A stretch of DNA of 64,000 nt, taken from the NCBI RefSeq assembly GCF_030269925.1, contig NC_085124.1, forward strand, positions 15,872,001 through 15,936,000. Direction: 5' to 3'. The stretch comes from Bombyx mori (lineage: Eukaryota > Arthropoda > Insecta > Lepidoptera > Bombycidae). The translations under genes and the position numbers were made by a program. Below the pieces are notes generated by a model that was not told the origin of the DNA, did not search any database, and saw nothing but the letters and a program-made list of their open reading frames with translations. Shown here piece after piece: positions 9,445 to 17,709 of the stretch (position 1 is its first letter; each line of letters starts with the position of its first letter).

Positions 9445-10096
9445 CGCTGAAGTAAGAGGAGCCGCGGGTTGTCTTAAAACTAACTCAGTGCTGTATAGAG
9501 GCACTTTAAAATATACAACTTAGGTCAAATCAACTTTCCAGTAAGCTATTTCAGATTCAGCAAGAGGAATTTTTGAGTGATATTGGAATACAATATCACG
9601 GCAAGAATCCCTAGAACCAAAATTCTATGTTGAAAGACAATTTTGCACAGATCAAATAATTTTTCATTCAAAAAAGTTTTTCATCAAATGATAGTTAGTA
9701 TAATTATATTGTGGGTGTACAGAGTCCAACAATATTATGTCAAAATAATTGCGCAGCAAAGTCAATTTTGTGTCAGTAAAAAAATTTGACAAGTTTGTCA
9801 ATGTCAAAATATGCAAAAAATTTACTATAGAATTATACTCAGCTCCACATGCCTCGCGGACTACACACAAAATGAATGGTTGTCAGTACAACCTACAATT
9901 GTCGTGCAGTATCACGCGGGGGATGCGGTCAGAATTTGTTTCAGAATAACAGATCAGATGGGAAACAGCTAAATAAATAAAATATTGCTACTGCAGAGCC
10001 CAATATGTTTTGTCAGATCCTGTAAAGGGGGGTCTGTGTCAAAAATATTTAAAAATTTAGCTTATAATATATGCAGTCCAATCATAACATTTGACC
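9445..10096 (-). other. E3 5' leader (noncoding)
   Basis: A 650-bp AT-rich segment upstream of ORF1, ending at GGTCAAATG against the telomeric array at 10097. It repeats the short word GTCAAA(A)T or its relatives several times (near 9779-9812 and 10037). No open frame longer than about 65 codons. It may include the internal promoter expected in a LINE 5' UTR, but no defined promoter motif is visible. Confidence 0.5.
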
Positions 10097-10160
10097 GGTT
10101 AGGTTAGGTTAGGTTAGGTTAGGTTAGGTTAGGTTAGGTTAGGTTAGGTTAGGTTAGGTT
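10097..10160 (+). repeat. telomeric (TTAGG)n array
   Basis: About 13 perfect GGTTA units between the 5' end of minus-strand E3 and the truncated 5' end of E4. Confidence 0.98.
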
Positions 10161-12022
10161 GGAGTCGTTAAGGTTTCACCGCGTCCCCACCGGTCTCCGG
10201 AACCTGATCGAGGATTACCTCGCAGGGCGGGCTGTGGTCTTCCCCGAACGGAGGGGGTGGGGACACAAAGCGGTCTCGTGTGGTGTCCCGCAGGGGTCGG
10301 TTCTGGGTCCGCTCCTGTGGGACGTCGGGTTTGACTGGGTCCTCCGCGGGGCTAACCTGCGTGGCGTGCAGGTCATCTGCTACGCCGACGACACGCTGGT
10401 GACGGCACGCGGAGACGACTACCGTTCGGCGTCGATTCTGGCTGCGGCTGCGGTGGCAACAGTCGTAGCCAGAATAAGGAAGCTCGGCCTGGAGGTCGCC
10501 CTGCACAAGTCCGAGGCCGTGTGTTTTCACCCGGCTCGGAAGGGGCCTCCTCCCGGCGCGAGTATAACCATTGGAGGGACTGCGATCGCTGTCCGGTCCC
10601 AACTTAAATATCTGGGGCTCGTGCTGGACAGCAGGTGGAGTTTTGACCGGCATTTTGATGTACTGGTCCCGAAATTGCTCGGGGCGGCGGGTGCCTTAGC
10701 CCGCTTGCTCCCGAACATTGGAGGAGGAGGAAAGTCGGTCCGGCGTCTTTACCTGGGAGTGGTGCGGAGCATGGCCCTGTACGGCGCTCCCGTCTGGTCG
10801 CCCACGCTCTCCGCTCGCAACGCGGCCCTCTTGCAGAGGGTTCAGAGGGTGCTGGCGGTAAGGGTCGTGCGGGGCTACCGCACCATCTCGACGGAGGTCG
10901 CTTGCGCCCTCGCCGGTTCCCTTCCGTGGGAGTACGAGGCCGAGGTCCTGGCCGCGGTGTACCGGCGCAGGGCGCAATCTTTGGGTCGGGGAAGTGTGCC
11001 CCGTTTGTCTGTCATCGCCCGATGGAGGCGTGCTGCGCGTCGCGTGGCAACGTTGAAGTGGAAAGAGAGGCTGGCTGCAGAGGAGATCCACCGTGGTTCT
11101 CGAACCCGGCGGCGCACCCTCGCAGCCCTGGTGCCCGTGTTGGAGGCCTGGATTGACAGGCGTCACGGCGTGCTCGATTTCCGGCTCACGCAGGTCCTCT
11201 CGGGGCATGGCTGCTTCGGGAGGTACTTGTGGCGGGTCGGGAGAGAGCCGCATCCCGGATGCCACCAATGCGGGCATCCAGACGACGACGCGCAGCACGC
11301 CCTCGAAGCGTGCCCGAGGTGGGAGTATCCGCGGCAGTCACTCGTCGCGGTGCTCGGGGCAGACTTAAGTTTGCCGGTCGTAGTGTCCCGCATGGTCGAG
11401 GACGAGCGTTGCTGGAGAGCGATGGCCGACTATGCGGACCTGGTCATGACGCTCCGCGAAACGGAGGAGCGAGAAAGAGAGTGCGACCCGAACTCAGTTG
11501 CACTCAGGCGAAAGAGACGGGGTGGGCGGCGTGGGCGAAGGGCCCCCGCTCAGCTCCCGTAGGGACCGTCGGGCGTCGGGCGCGGGGGTGCCTGATGCTC
11601 GACACGATAGTCCAGAGGTGGTGGTGAGGGTATAGGGCGCTGTGGCTCCGGTGCCTACCTCACGAAGAAGTTGCGGTCAGCAATGGCCGACGTTGATCCC
11701 GCCGTTCGTCAGGCTGGGAGCCGGTGTGGGGGGCCTGCGGGGCGCGTTTCCCTGCGGTATCGTAGGTTCCCCCTATGCCGGAAAGAAAGGAGCTCGTTGG
11801 GTTTTAGTCGGTAGTCGTTAAGCTGGGCGGGTTCGGCGCGAGCTGAACTTAGCCCAGCGCGCCTTTCTCAAGGCGTAGTCTCCGTGGACTAATTGGTCGA
11901 GGGCGCGGACCTAGGTTCGCGACTTCTTCCTCTTTCTTCCACCGGAGGCGCGGAGTCCGACATAACCCGGTCCGACCCCCGTCGGCCGGGTATCCGTAAA
12001 GACTGGGATTCCCCATCGATAC

Positions 12023-12095
<73 letters not shown>
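10161..12095 (+). mobile_element. E4: 5'-truncated SART1 copy
   Basis: Starts abruptly within ORF2 at the codons for ESLRFHRVP (equivalent to 35215 in E10). It continues through a 461-nt 3' UTR (11563-12023) to an exceptionally long poly(A) of 72 (12024-12095). Flanked by TTAGG on both sides. Typical of incomplete target-primed reverse transcription. Confidence 0.95.
10162..11562 (+). pseudogene. ORF2: SART1 ORF2 fragment (C-terminal two-fifths)
   Basis: 466 sense codons to TAG at 11560-11562, with no native start. It begins just after reverse-transcriptase motif A, so it has motif B (GVPQGSVLGPLLWD), YADD and the C-terminal CHQC...H...C motif but lacks the endonuclease and the motif A aspartate. 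There is no internal stop, so the insertion is young. It cannot encode a working enzyme. Confidence 0.93.
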
Positions 12096-12097
<2 letters not shown>

Positions 12098-12122
12098 TTA
12101 GGTTAGGTTAGGTTCTCCGGCT
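12096..12122 (+). repeat. telomeric repeats plus 8-bp tag from E6
   Basis: GGTTA x3 plus GGTT (12096-12114), then CTCCGGCT (12115-12122). GGTTAGGTTCTCCGGCT (12106-12122) recurs at 13534-13550, on the other side of E5, where its last 8 bases run into E6. This is the target-site duplication of E5. Confidence 0.88.
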
Positions 12123-13533
12123 TGGCTCTTTGAGCCGGCTCCTTCCAAACGTCGGGGGTCCCGATCAGGTGGCGCGCCGCCTCTACATGGGGGTGGTGCG
12201 GTCGATGGCACTATACGGCGCGCCCGTATGGTGCCACGCCCTGACCCGCCAGAACGTCGCGGCGCTGCGACGTCCGCAGCGCGCGATCGCGGTCAGGGCG
12301 ATCCGAGGATACCGCACCGTCTCCTTCGAGGCGGCGTGCTTGCTCGCCGGGGCGCCACCCTGGGACCTGGAGGCGGAGGCGCTCGCTGCCGATTACCGGT
12401 GGCGTAGCGACCTCCGCTCTAGGGGGGAAAGGCGCCCCGGCGAAGGAGTAGTTCGAGCGCGGAGGCTCCAATCTCGGCGGTCCGTGCTGGAGGCGTGGTC
12501 TCGCCGCTTGGCGGACCCGTCGGCCGGCCTCCGTACCGTCGAGGCGGTCCGTCCGGTCCTCGCGGACTGGGTGGGCCGCGACCGCGGATGCCTCACCTTC
12601 CGGCTGACGCAGATGTTGACCGGCCATGGGTGTTTTGGCCGGTACCTCTTTAAGATAGCCGGAAGGGAACCGACGGCGCAGTGCCACCACTGCGCGGACC
12701 GCGACGAGGAAGACACAGCGGAACACACGCTGGCGCGTTGCTCTGGATTCGACGAGCAACGCGCCGCCCTCGTCGCGGTCATTGGAGAGGACCTCTCGCT
12801 GCCGCGCGTCGTGGCTACGATGCTCGGCAGCGACGCGTCCTGGAAGGCGATGCTCGACTTCTGCGAGTCCACCATATCGCAGAAGGAGGCGGCGGAGCGA
12901 GAGAGGGAGAGCTCTTCCCTTTCCGCACCGATCCGTCGCCGTCGAGCCGGGGGCCGGAGGCGGGAATACGCCCGTACGTCCCGGCCCCTGTAGGTGGCGG
13001 CCTCCCCCCGGTGAAGGTCAAGGGGCGACCTGAGGGGGTGAGGCCGCGCGGCGCGCTACCAGCACTCTAGCGCGCTGCCGTGGAGTGAATAGAGCGACCG
13101 GTCGACGGTGTATCGCGTCCCGACCCGGCAGGCTGGTTCTGGTCCAGCGGGGTATTCCGGGACACCAGCGGCACCGTCTGGGCGGCCCGACGGGCTGCCG
13201 TACCGAGACGTCCGACGTTTCAGAGCCTTCGATTCGCCTCGAAGGCTCCGTCGGCTGGGCGTCCTTGGGGTGAGCCGCGCCGTCTGGTTGTAGTGTTGAC
13301 CGCGGTAGCCCCCCTACCTCATCCGGGTTCTGACCTCGGAGGGGATCGGACGTCGGGTGTAAGAGTGCAGGGGAGTCGTTTAGTGGGTGGGCTCTAAAAT
13401 CCTTGGGCCCGCGGTCTGCTCACAACACCATGCAGATCGTTGAGTCTCACATACCCCGCGCGCCCCTTTTGCGCGGGGACCTCGTAGGAGGTTCGGCCCT
13501 CTACCCGAAAAAAAAAAAAAAAAAAAAAAAAAA
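12123..13533 (+). mobile_element. E5: 5'-truncated SART-A copy
   Basis: Starts in ORF2 at the codons for GSLSRLLPNV, runs through a 514-nt 3' UTR (12994-13507) and ends in poly(A) of 26 (13508-13533). Bracketed by a 17-bp target-site duplication that includes the first bases of E6, so E5 is younger than E6. Confidence 0.95.
12124..12993 (+). pseudogene. ORF2: SART-A ORF2 fragment (thumb to C-terminal zinc motif)
   Basis: 289 sense codons to TAG at 12991-12993. The endonuclease and all reverse-transcriptase catalytic motifs are missing. Only the region after the palm and the CHHC...HTLARC zinc motif remain. No internal stop. Almost identical to the same part of E1, including FGRYLFKIAGRE where E7, E8 and E14 have FGRYLHKIAGRE, so E5 belongs with E1 in a sub-lineage. 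Confidence 0.93.
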
Positions 13534-13543
13534 GGTTAGGTTC
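13534..13543 (+). repeat. telomeric repeats between E5 and E6
   Basis: GGTTAGGTT followed by one extra C (13543) before E6 sequence begins with TCCGGCTCACGC. The extra C is explained by the target duplication made when E6 landed upstream of E7, whose block starts with C at 14428. Confidence 0.85.
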
Positions 13544-14413
13544 TCCGGCTCACGCAGGTCCTCTCGGGGCATGGCTGCTTCGGGAGGTACTTGTGGCGGG
13601 TCGGGAGAGAGCCGCATCCCGGATGCCACCAATGCGGGCATCCAGACGACGACGCGCAGCACGCCCTCGAAGCGTGCCCGAGGTGGGAGTATCCGCGGCA
13701 GTCACTCGTCGCGGTGCTCGGGGCAGACTTAAGTTTGCCGGTCGTAGTGTCCCGCATGGTCGAGGACGAGCGTTGCTGGAGAGCGATGGCCGACTATGCG
13801 GACCTGGTCATGACGCTCCGCGAAACGGAGGAGCGAGACAGAGAGTGCGACCCAAACTCAGTTGCACTCAGGCGAAAGAGACGGGGTGGGCGGCGCGGGC
13901 GAAGGGCCCCCGCTCAGCTCCCGTAGGGACCGTCGGGCGTCGGGCGCGGGGGCGCCTGATGCTCGACACGATAGTCCAGTTGTGGTGGTGAGGGTATAGG
14001 GAGCTGTGGCTCCGGTGCCTACCTCACGAAGAAGTTGCGGTCAGCAATGGCCGACGTTGATCCCGCCGTTCGTCAGGCTGGGAGCCGGTGTGGGGGCCTG
14101 CGGGGCGCGTTTCCCTGCGGTATCGTGGGTTCCCCCTATGCCGGAAAGGAAGGAGCTCGTTGGGTTTTAGTCGGTAGTCGTTAAGCTGGGCGGGTTCGGC
14201 GCGAGCTGAACTTAGCCCAGCGCGCCTTTCTCAAGGCGTAGTCTCCGTGGACTAATTGGTCGAGGGCGCGGACCTCGGTTCGCGACTTCTTCCTCTTTGT
14301 TCCACCGGAGGCGCGGAGTCCGACATAACCCGGTCCGACCCCCGTCGGCCGGGTATCCGTAAAGACTGGGATTCCCCATCGATACCAAAAAAAAAAAAAA
14401 AAAAAAAAAAAAA
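13544..14413 (+). mobile_element. E6: short 5'-truncated SART1 copy
   Basis: Begins near the end of ORF2 (codons RLTQVLSGHG), followed by a 460-nt 3' UTR (13927-14386) and poly(A) of 27 (14387-14413). It shares with E13 the codon change giving ERDREC where E4, E10 and E11 have ERERECD, so E6 and E13 are close relatives. Confidence 0.95.
13546..13926 (+). pseudogene. ORF2: SART1 ORF2 C-terminal fragment
   Basis: 126 sense codons to TAG at 13924-13926, covering only the C-terminal zinc region (CHQCGHPDDDAQHALEAC) and the basic tail (RRKRRGGRRGRR). No catalytic domain, no native start. The frame is intact. Confidence 0.92.
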
Positions 14414-14437
14414 GGTTAGGTTAGGTTCCCGGGACCT
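14414..14437 (+). repeat. telomeric repeats plus 10-bp tag before E7
   Basis: GGTTAGGTTAGGTT (14414-14427) and then CCCGGGACCT (14428-14437). The 14-mer GGTTCCCGGGACCT recurs at 21502-21515 and 30390-30403. In the last place it is the true 5' start of SART1 E10. I read the copies at 14424 and 21502 as target-site duplications rather than SART-A sequence. Confidence 0.75.
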
Positions 14438-15279
14438 CCCGAGGGACCTGGGCGGGCCCCCCGGCGCGCACTCTGCGTGGCCGGGGGCTCCGTCTGTGGG
14501 GGAGTTTTGCTGGACTTCCACCGGGCGCGTCCGTAGGTGGCGGATAACGGGATCCTCTGGGAACAGTCCCACTCCCAGGGGTATCGTCCGATCTTTTTCG
14601 TTGCAAGGATTCTTAGGTGTTAGGGAGGTAGCTTAGGTGTAGGTGTAGGATAGCCTAGTTAGGCTTTGCAACGAAAGAGATCGGATGACGCGGACCAAAA
14701 CCAGCAGGGGGAGTTGCGGGCTCTCCACGCCCTTCACTCGGTGAAGGGTGTTCCTCCTGGAGACGCCCGGGCTCCCTCTCTTTTCCCCTTTCTTCCCCCT
14801 TTTTTGTTTTTCTTCGGGTCGCGTCCGACCCGTTTCGGACGTAACCCACGGGTGGTGGTGGGCCACTTTTGGCCTGCCCTTCGATGGAGAAGTGAGCCGG
14901 CGTTGTTTACGCATCTTCCGGCCGCTGGTCGCCATGTCCCCGGCTTCGGCTACAGGGGCACGCCCTCCAGAGGGGGGTACCGGTATACCGGCGTGGCTTC
15001 GTCGTTGTTGCTCTTTTGAGCGTCGGGCGGTGGTCTGTCGTGTTGCTCGTTGCACTCGGCGGGCCGCCGGCCAACCCGTAATCCTCACCGCGTGGGGGAC
15101 GGGGGCCGCTGCCGCGAGGCACGGGGCCGCGAGGACGTAAACCTCTTTAAAAAATGCCCCAATCCTAAGCTCTGGTGCCCGGCGATGGGATGAATGGCTG
15201 GAGGGAGTCCAGTCCCGAGGGTACCAACCAGACCCCAGGGGACCGACCCCTGGTTAATAAAAAAGGAAAAAAATGTATA
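14438..15279 (+). other. SART-A 5' UTR
   Basis: Noncoding leader of about 840 nt. Features: a GC-rich start (GGGACCTGGGCGGGCC) shared with SART1; a pyrimidine/T-rich tract at 14771-14816; the 12-bp palindrome CCGGTATACCGG (14980-14991); and a perfect 7-bp hairpin (15235-15253) just before ORF1. Non-LTR elements usually carry an internal promoter here, but I see no defined core motif. Long open stretches exist but change frame between copies. Confidence 0.75.
15235..15253 (+). promoter_or_regulatory. conserved hairpin upstream of ORF1 start
   Basis: CCAGGGG-ACCGA-CCCCTGG, a perfect 7-bp stem 26 nt before the ORF1 ATG. The same stem is at 22311-22329 (E8), 46753-46771 (E14), and in SART1 at 31222-31241 (E10) and 40031-40050 (E13) with loop ACCGTA. 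Kept in both families although the nearby sequence differs. A role in initiation or RNA packaging is inference. Confidence 0.7.
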
Positions 15280-17709
15280 ATGACATCTGTGCGAAAAGTA
15301 TTACCCCAGGAGGGTACCTCCCGCTCCGCGGGGGGAGAATCCCTCCGTGCGGTCGAGCAATCGGCCGCACGCTGCCCCACCGTTTCTGGGGGGGGCACAC
15401 ACTGTCACGCGGAAGGGGGCGACAACACGGGTCGCGTAAGGGACAGAGTCCCAACCGTAGTCATAGAGCGCTGCGAGAGCTTAATCTCGCTGTACTCGGC
15501 GCGGAGCTCCGTAAGGGGCGACGCGTCTAGTGGGCGGGAGACGCCAGCGCTGTTTGCCGAATGCGATCGGCAGCGGACTCGGCGGAAGCGGAAGTCGGCT
15601 CGTCGGCCGGCGTCCTCCGCTCCGTCCGATTCATCGGAAGGAGAGCCTGCCAGCGCCAAATACATGGCGTTGGCGGAAGGGCCGGCGGCTGCTGCGGCGC
15701 CGCCCGCCACTGATTTTGAGAAGCCGTCGTCTTGCGGACTGGACGCTGCCTCCTCGGCGCAGTTCAGGGCCGCCTGCCGTGAGGCGAAAAATAAAAATAG
15801 GAAAATAGAAGAGGTTGAGCGCCTACAGCGATCCCTGACGGAGGTGGGTCCCTCTGACCCCCTCCGAGCTTGTAAAATAGTCGGGAAGATAGTCGCGACC
15901 ATTGCGGCTAAATCCACTGGAGGCCTCAAGGGCTCAGAAGTGTCGGCCATGAAATCGGCGGCCGCCACACTCGAGGAACGGCTGCAGGACGTTGTGGACC
16001 GCACCACAACCACAGAGACGGCAGGCCTGCGGCAGGAAATAGCCCTGCAGCACGCCCGCCTTGAGCAACTGGCGGAGGAAAATGGCCGACTTCGGGCGGA
16101 GAACGGACAGTTCCGCGTCGACATGGCCGAGCTGCGAACAATGGTTGCCGATCTCATCGAGCGGCAACGCAGCTCGGCCCCTGTCCTTCCTCCGCCCGAA
16201 GCAGAAGGCCTCACTGAGGTCGAGGAGCTGAGGCGGCAGCTCCTCATACAGGAAGCACGCAGCTCCAGGGTGGAGCGTGCGAGGCCGCCCCTCGCCCATG
16301 AGGCGAAAGGCAGTGCGCCCGTGCCAGCGCCCCGGAAAACAGTGGCCGTCAGAACTTATGGCGGCCCTACAAAGGGCGCGACACCTGCGGCACGCCCGGT
16401 CGCCTCGGCTGCTGTTCCGGCCAAGCCTGGACCAACGGACCCGCGGAACCAACAAAATACGGGGGCACCAAAACCCGCCCCCTCAGGAGCACCAGTCACC
16501 GGCCAGCGGAAGACTAAGAAGAATGCTCCTGCCCCGTCCCAGCCTGCGAAGGCGGGGCCCGGCAGGAGCCGAAATAAGAAGAAGGGGGGCGTCAACGCCG
16601 CCAAACCGGCCCCGACCCCCCAGCCCCGCCCACTGCCCCCTGCCCCGGCCAATATGGAAGAGGCCTGGACGACGGTAGTGCGGCGTGGGCCTAGGAAAGT
16701 GGCGGCGCCTGCTGCGCCGCGTCCCAAGCCCGCCCCTGCGGCCACCGCTCCCCGCCAAGAGGGTCGAGCTGAGCCGAGGGGCCAAAAAGGAAGGAGAGGA
16801 GCACGCAGAAAGCCGCGCGCCCCGCGGTCGGCTGCAGTGGTAGTGGAGCTGCTGCAGGCCGGCAAAGAAAAGGGCATGACCTACCACGAGGTGATGACCC
16901 AGGCGCGCGGCGGCGTGAATGTGGACGCCCTCGGCGTGGAGGGGGGCATCAAGGTCCGGCAGACGGCCAACGGGGCTCGTCTTATAGAGTGCCCCGGCCC
17001 CAACACAAACGCCGCGGCCGAAAAATTGGCGGCCCGGCTGAGGGAGATCCTGCCGGACCCCGAGGTGGTGCGCATCGCCCGGCCCGTGAAGATGGGAGAA
17101 GTCAAAATCACGGGCCTCGACGAGTGCGCCACGAAGGAGGAGGTCGCCGCGGCCATCGCGTCGCAGGGCAACTGCGCCCTCGCCGACGTCAAAGTCGGGG
17201 AGCTCCGGGCAACCTACTCCGGTACCCGGACGGCGTGGGCGCGTTTCCCCATCGCAACGGCGAACCTCCTGGCCACCCCTCCACAGGGTCGGCCTTCAGA
17301 TAGCCCAGGATGGCTGCGCGTGGGCTGGGTTGTGGCCCACGTGCAACTGCAGGAGAGCAGGCCGTGGCGCTGTCTTCGGTGCTTCGGCACCGGCCACGGC
17401 CTCGCCAAGTGCCCCTCGACAGTGGACCGCAGCAACCTGTGCTTCCGCTGCGGCCAACCGGGGCACAAGGCAGCCTCCTGCACCGCAGCCGCGCCGCACT
17501 GCGTCTTGTGCGACGCGGCTAAAAGGAAGGCCGACCACCGGGCCGGGGGCCCGGCGTGCAAGTCCGCCCCCTCCTCTACAAAAACGAGGAGGGGCGGAAA
17601 GAAAAAGAAGCCGGCTGCAACAAGGGCAGCCGGCGAGTCAGTTCCCGCCGCGGCTGTTGTCGAGCCGCAGGGCGGGACAGACGAGGGAGCGATGGACGTA
17701 GCCCCGTAA
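15280..17709 (+). CDS. ORF1: SART-A ORF1, gag-like RNA-binding protein
   Basis: 809 codons from ATG at 15280 (MTSVRKVLPQEGTSRSAGG) to TAA at 17707-17709. The frame stays open upstream to 15175, but only the 15280 ATG aligns with the starts in E8 and E14. Order: conserved LPQEGTSRSAGGESLRA head; basic segment RTRRKRKSARRPASS (nuclear-localisation-like); leucine-rich coiled coil about residues 250-297; long Pro/Ala-rich linker; conserved gag domain (VVVELLQAGKEKGMTYHEVM onward); three zinc knuckles (CLRCFGTGHGLAKC, CFRCGQPGHKAASC, CVLCDAAKRKADH...C); Lys/Arg tail. The linker is longer than in E8 and E14. The protein should package element RNA and carry it to telomeres. Its stop overlaps the ORF2 start. 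Confidence 0.92.
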   Translation: MTSVRKVLPQEGTSRSAGGESLRAVEQSAARCPTVSGGGTHCHAEGGDNTGRVRDRVPTVVIERCESLISLYSARSSVRGDASSGRETPALFAECDRQRTRRKRKSARRPASSAPSDSSEGEPASAKYMALAEGPAAAAAPPATDFEKPSSCGLDAASSAQFRAACREAKNKNRKIEEVERLQRSLTEVGPSDPLRACKIVGKIVATIAAKSTGGLKGSEVSAMKSAAATLEERLQDVVDRTTTTETAGLRQEIALQHARLEQLAEENGRLRAENGQFRVDMAELRTMVADLIERQRSSAPVLPPPEAEGLTEVEELRRQLLIQEARSSRVERARPPLAHEAKGSAPVPAPRKTVAVRTYGGPTKGATPAARPVASAAVPAKPGPTDPRNQQNTGAPKPAPSGAPVTGQRKTKKNAPAPSQPAKAGPGRSRNKKKGGVNAAKPAPTPQPRPLPPAPANMEEAWTTVVRRGPRKVAAPAAPRPKPAPAATAPRQEGRAEPRGQKGRRGARRKPRAPRSAAVVVELLQAGKEKGMTYHEVMTQARGGVNVDALGVEGGIKVRQTANGARLIECPGPNTNAAAEKLAARLREILPDPEVVRIARPVKMGEVKITGLDECATKEEVAAAIASQGNCALADVKVGELRATYSGTRTAWARFPIATANLLATPPQGRPSDSPGWLRVGWVVAHVQLQESRPWRCLRCFGTGHGLAKCPSTVDRSNLCFRCGQPGHKAASCTAAAPHCVLCDAAKRKADHRAGGPACKSAPSSTKTRRGGKKKKPAATRAAGESVPAAAVVEPQGGTDEGAMDVAP

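Larger units (their letters stand above)
7365..10096 (-). mobile_element. E3: TRAS-like element with gag-like ORF1 only
   Basis: On the minus strand the order is CCTAA repeats, AT-rich leader (10096-9445), ORF1 (9444-8026), AT-rich trailer (8025-7400), poly(A) (35 T on +, 7365-7399), CCTAA repeats. Poly(A) joined to CCTAA is the TRAS arrangement, opposite to SART. The trailer shares a hairpin motif with the 3' end of E18. No endonuclease, reverse transcriptase or RNase H is present although both ends adjoin telomeric repeats. So it is a 2.7-kb internally deleted or gag-only element, not a 5' truncation. Confidence 0.82.

Noticed and set aside
14666..15140. Open stretches of 100-160 codons in the SART-A 5' UTR (also in E8, E14 and the SART1 leaders)
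   Set aside because: Homologous leaders differ by 1-2 nt indels, so the same sequence is read in different frames in different copies. No consistent protein is conserved. I treat it as structured noncoding leader.
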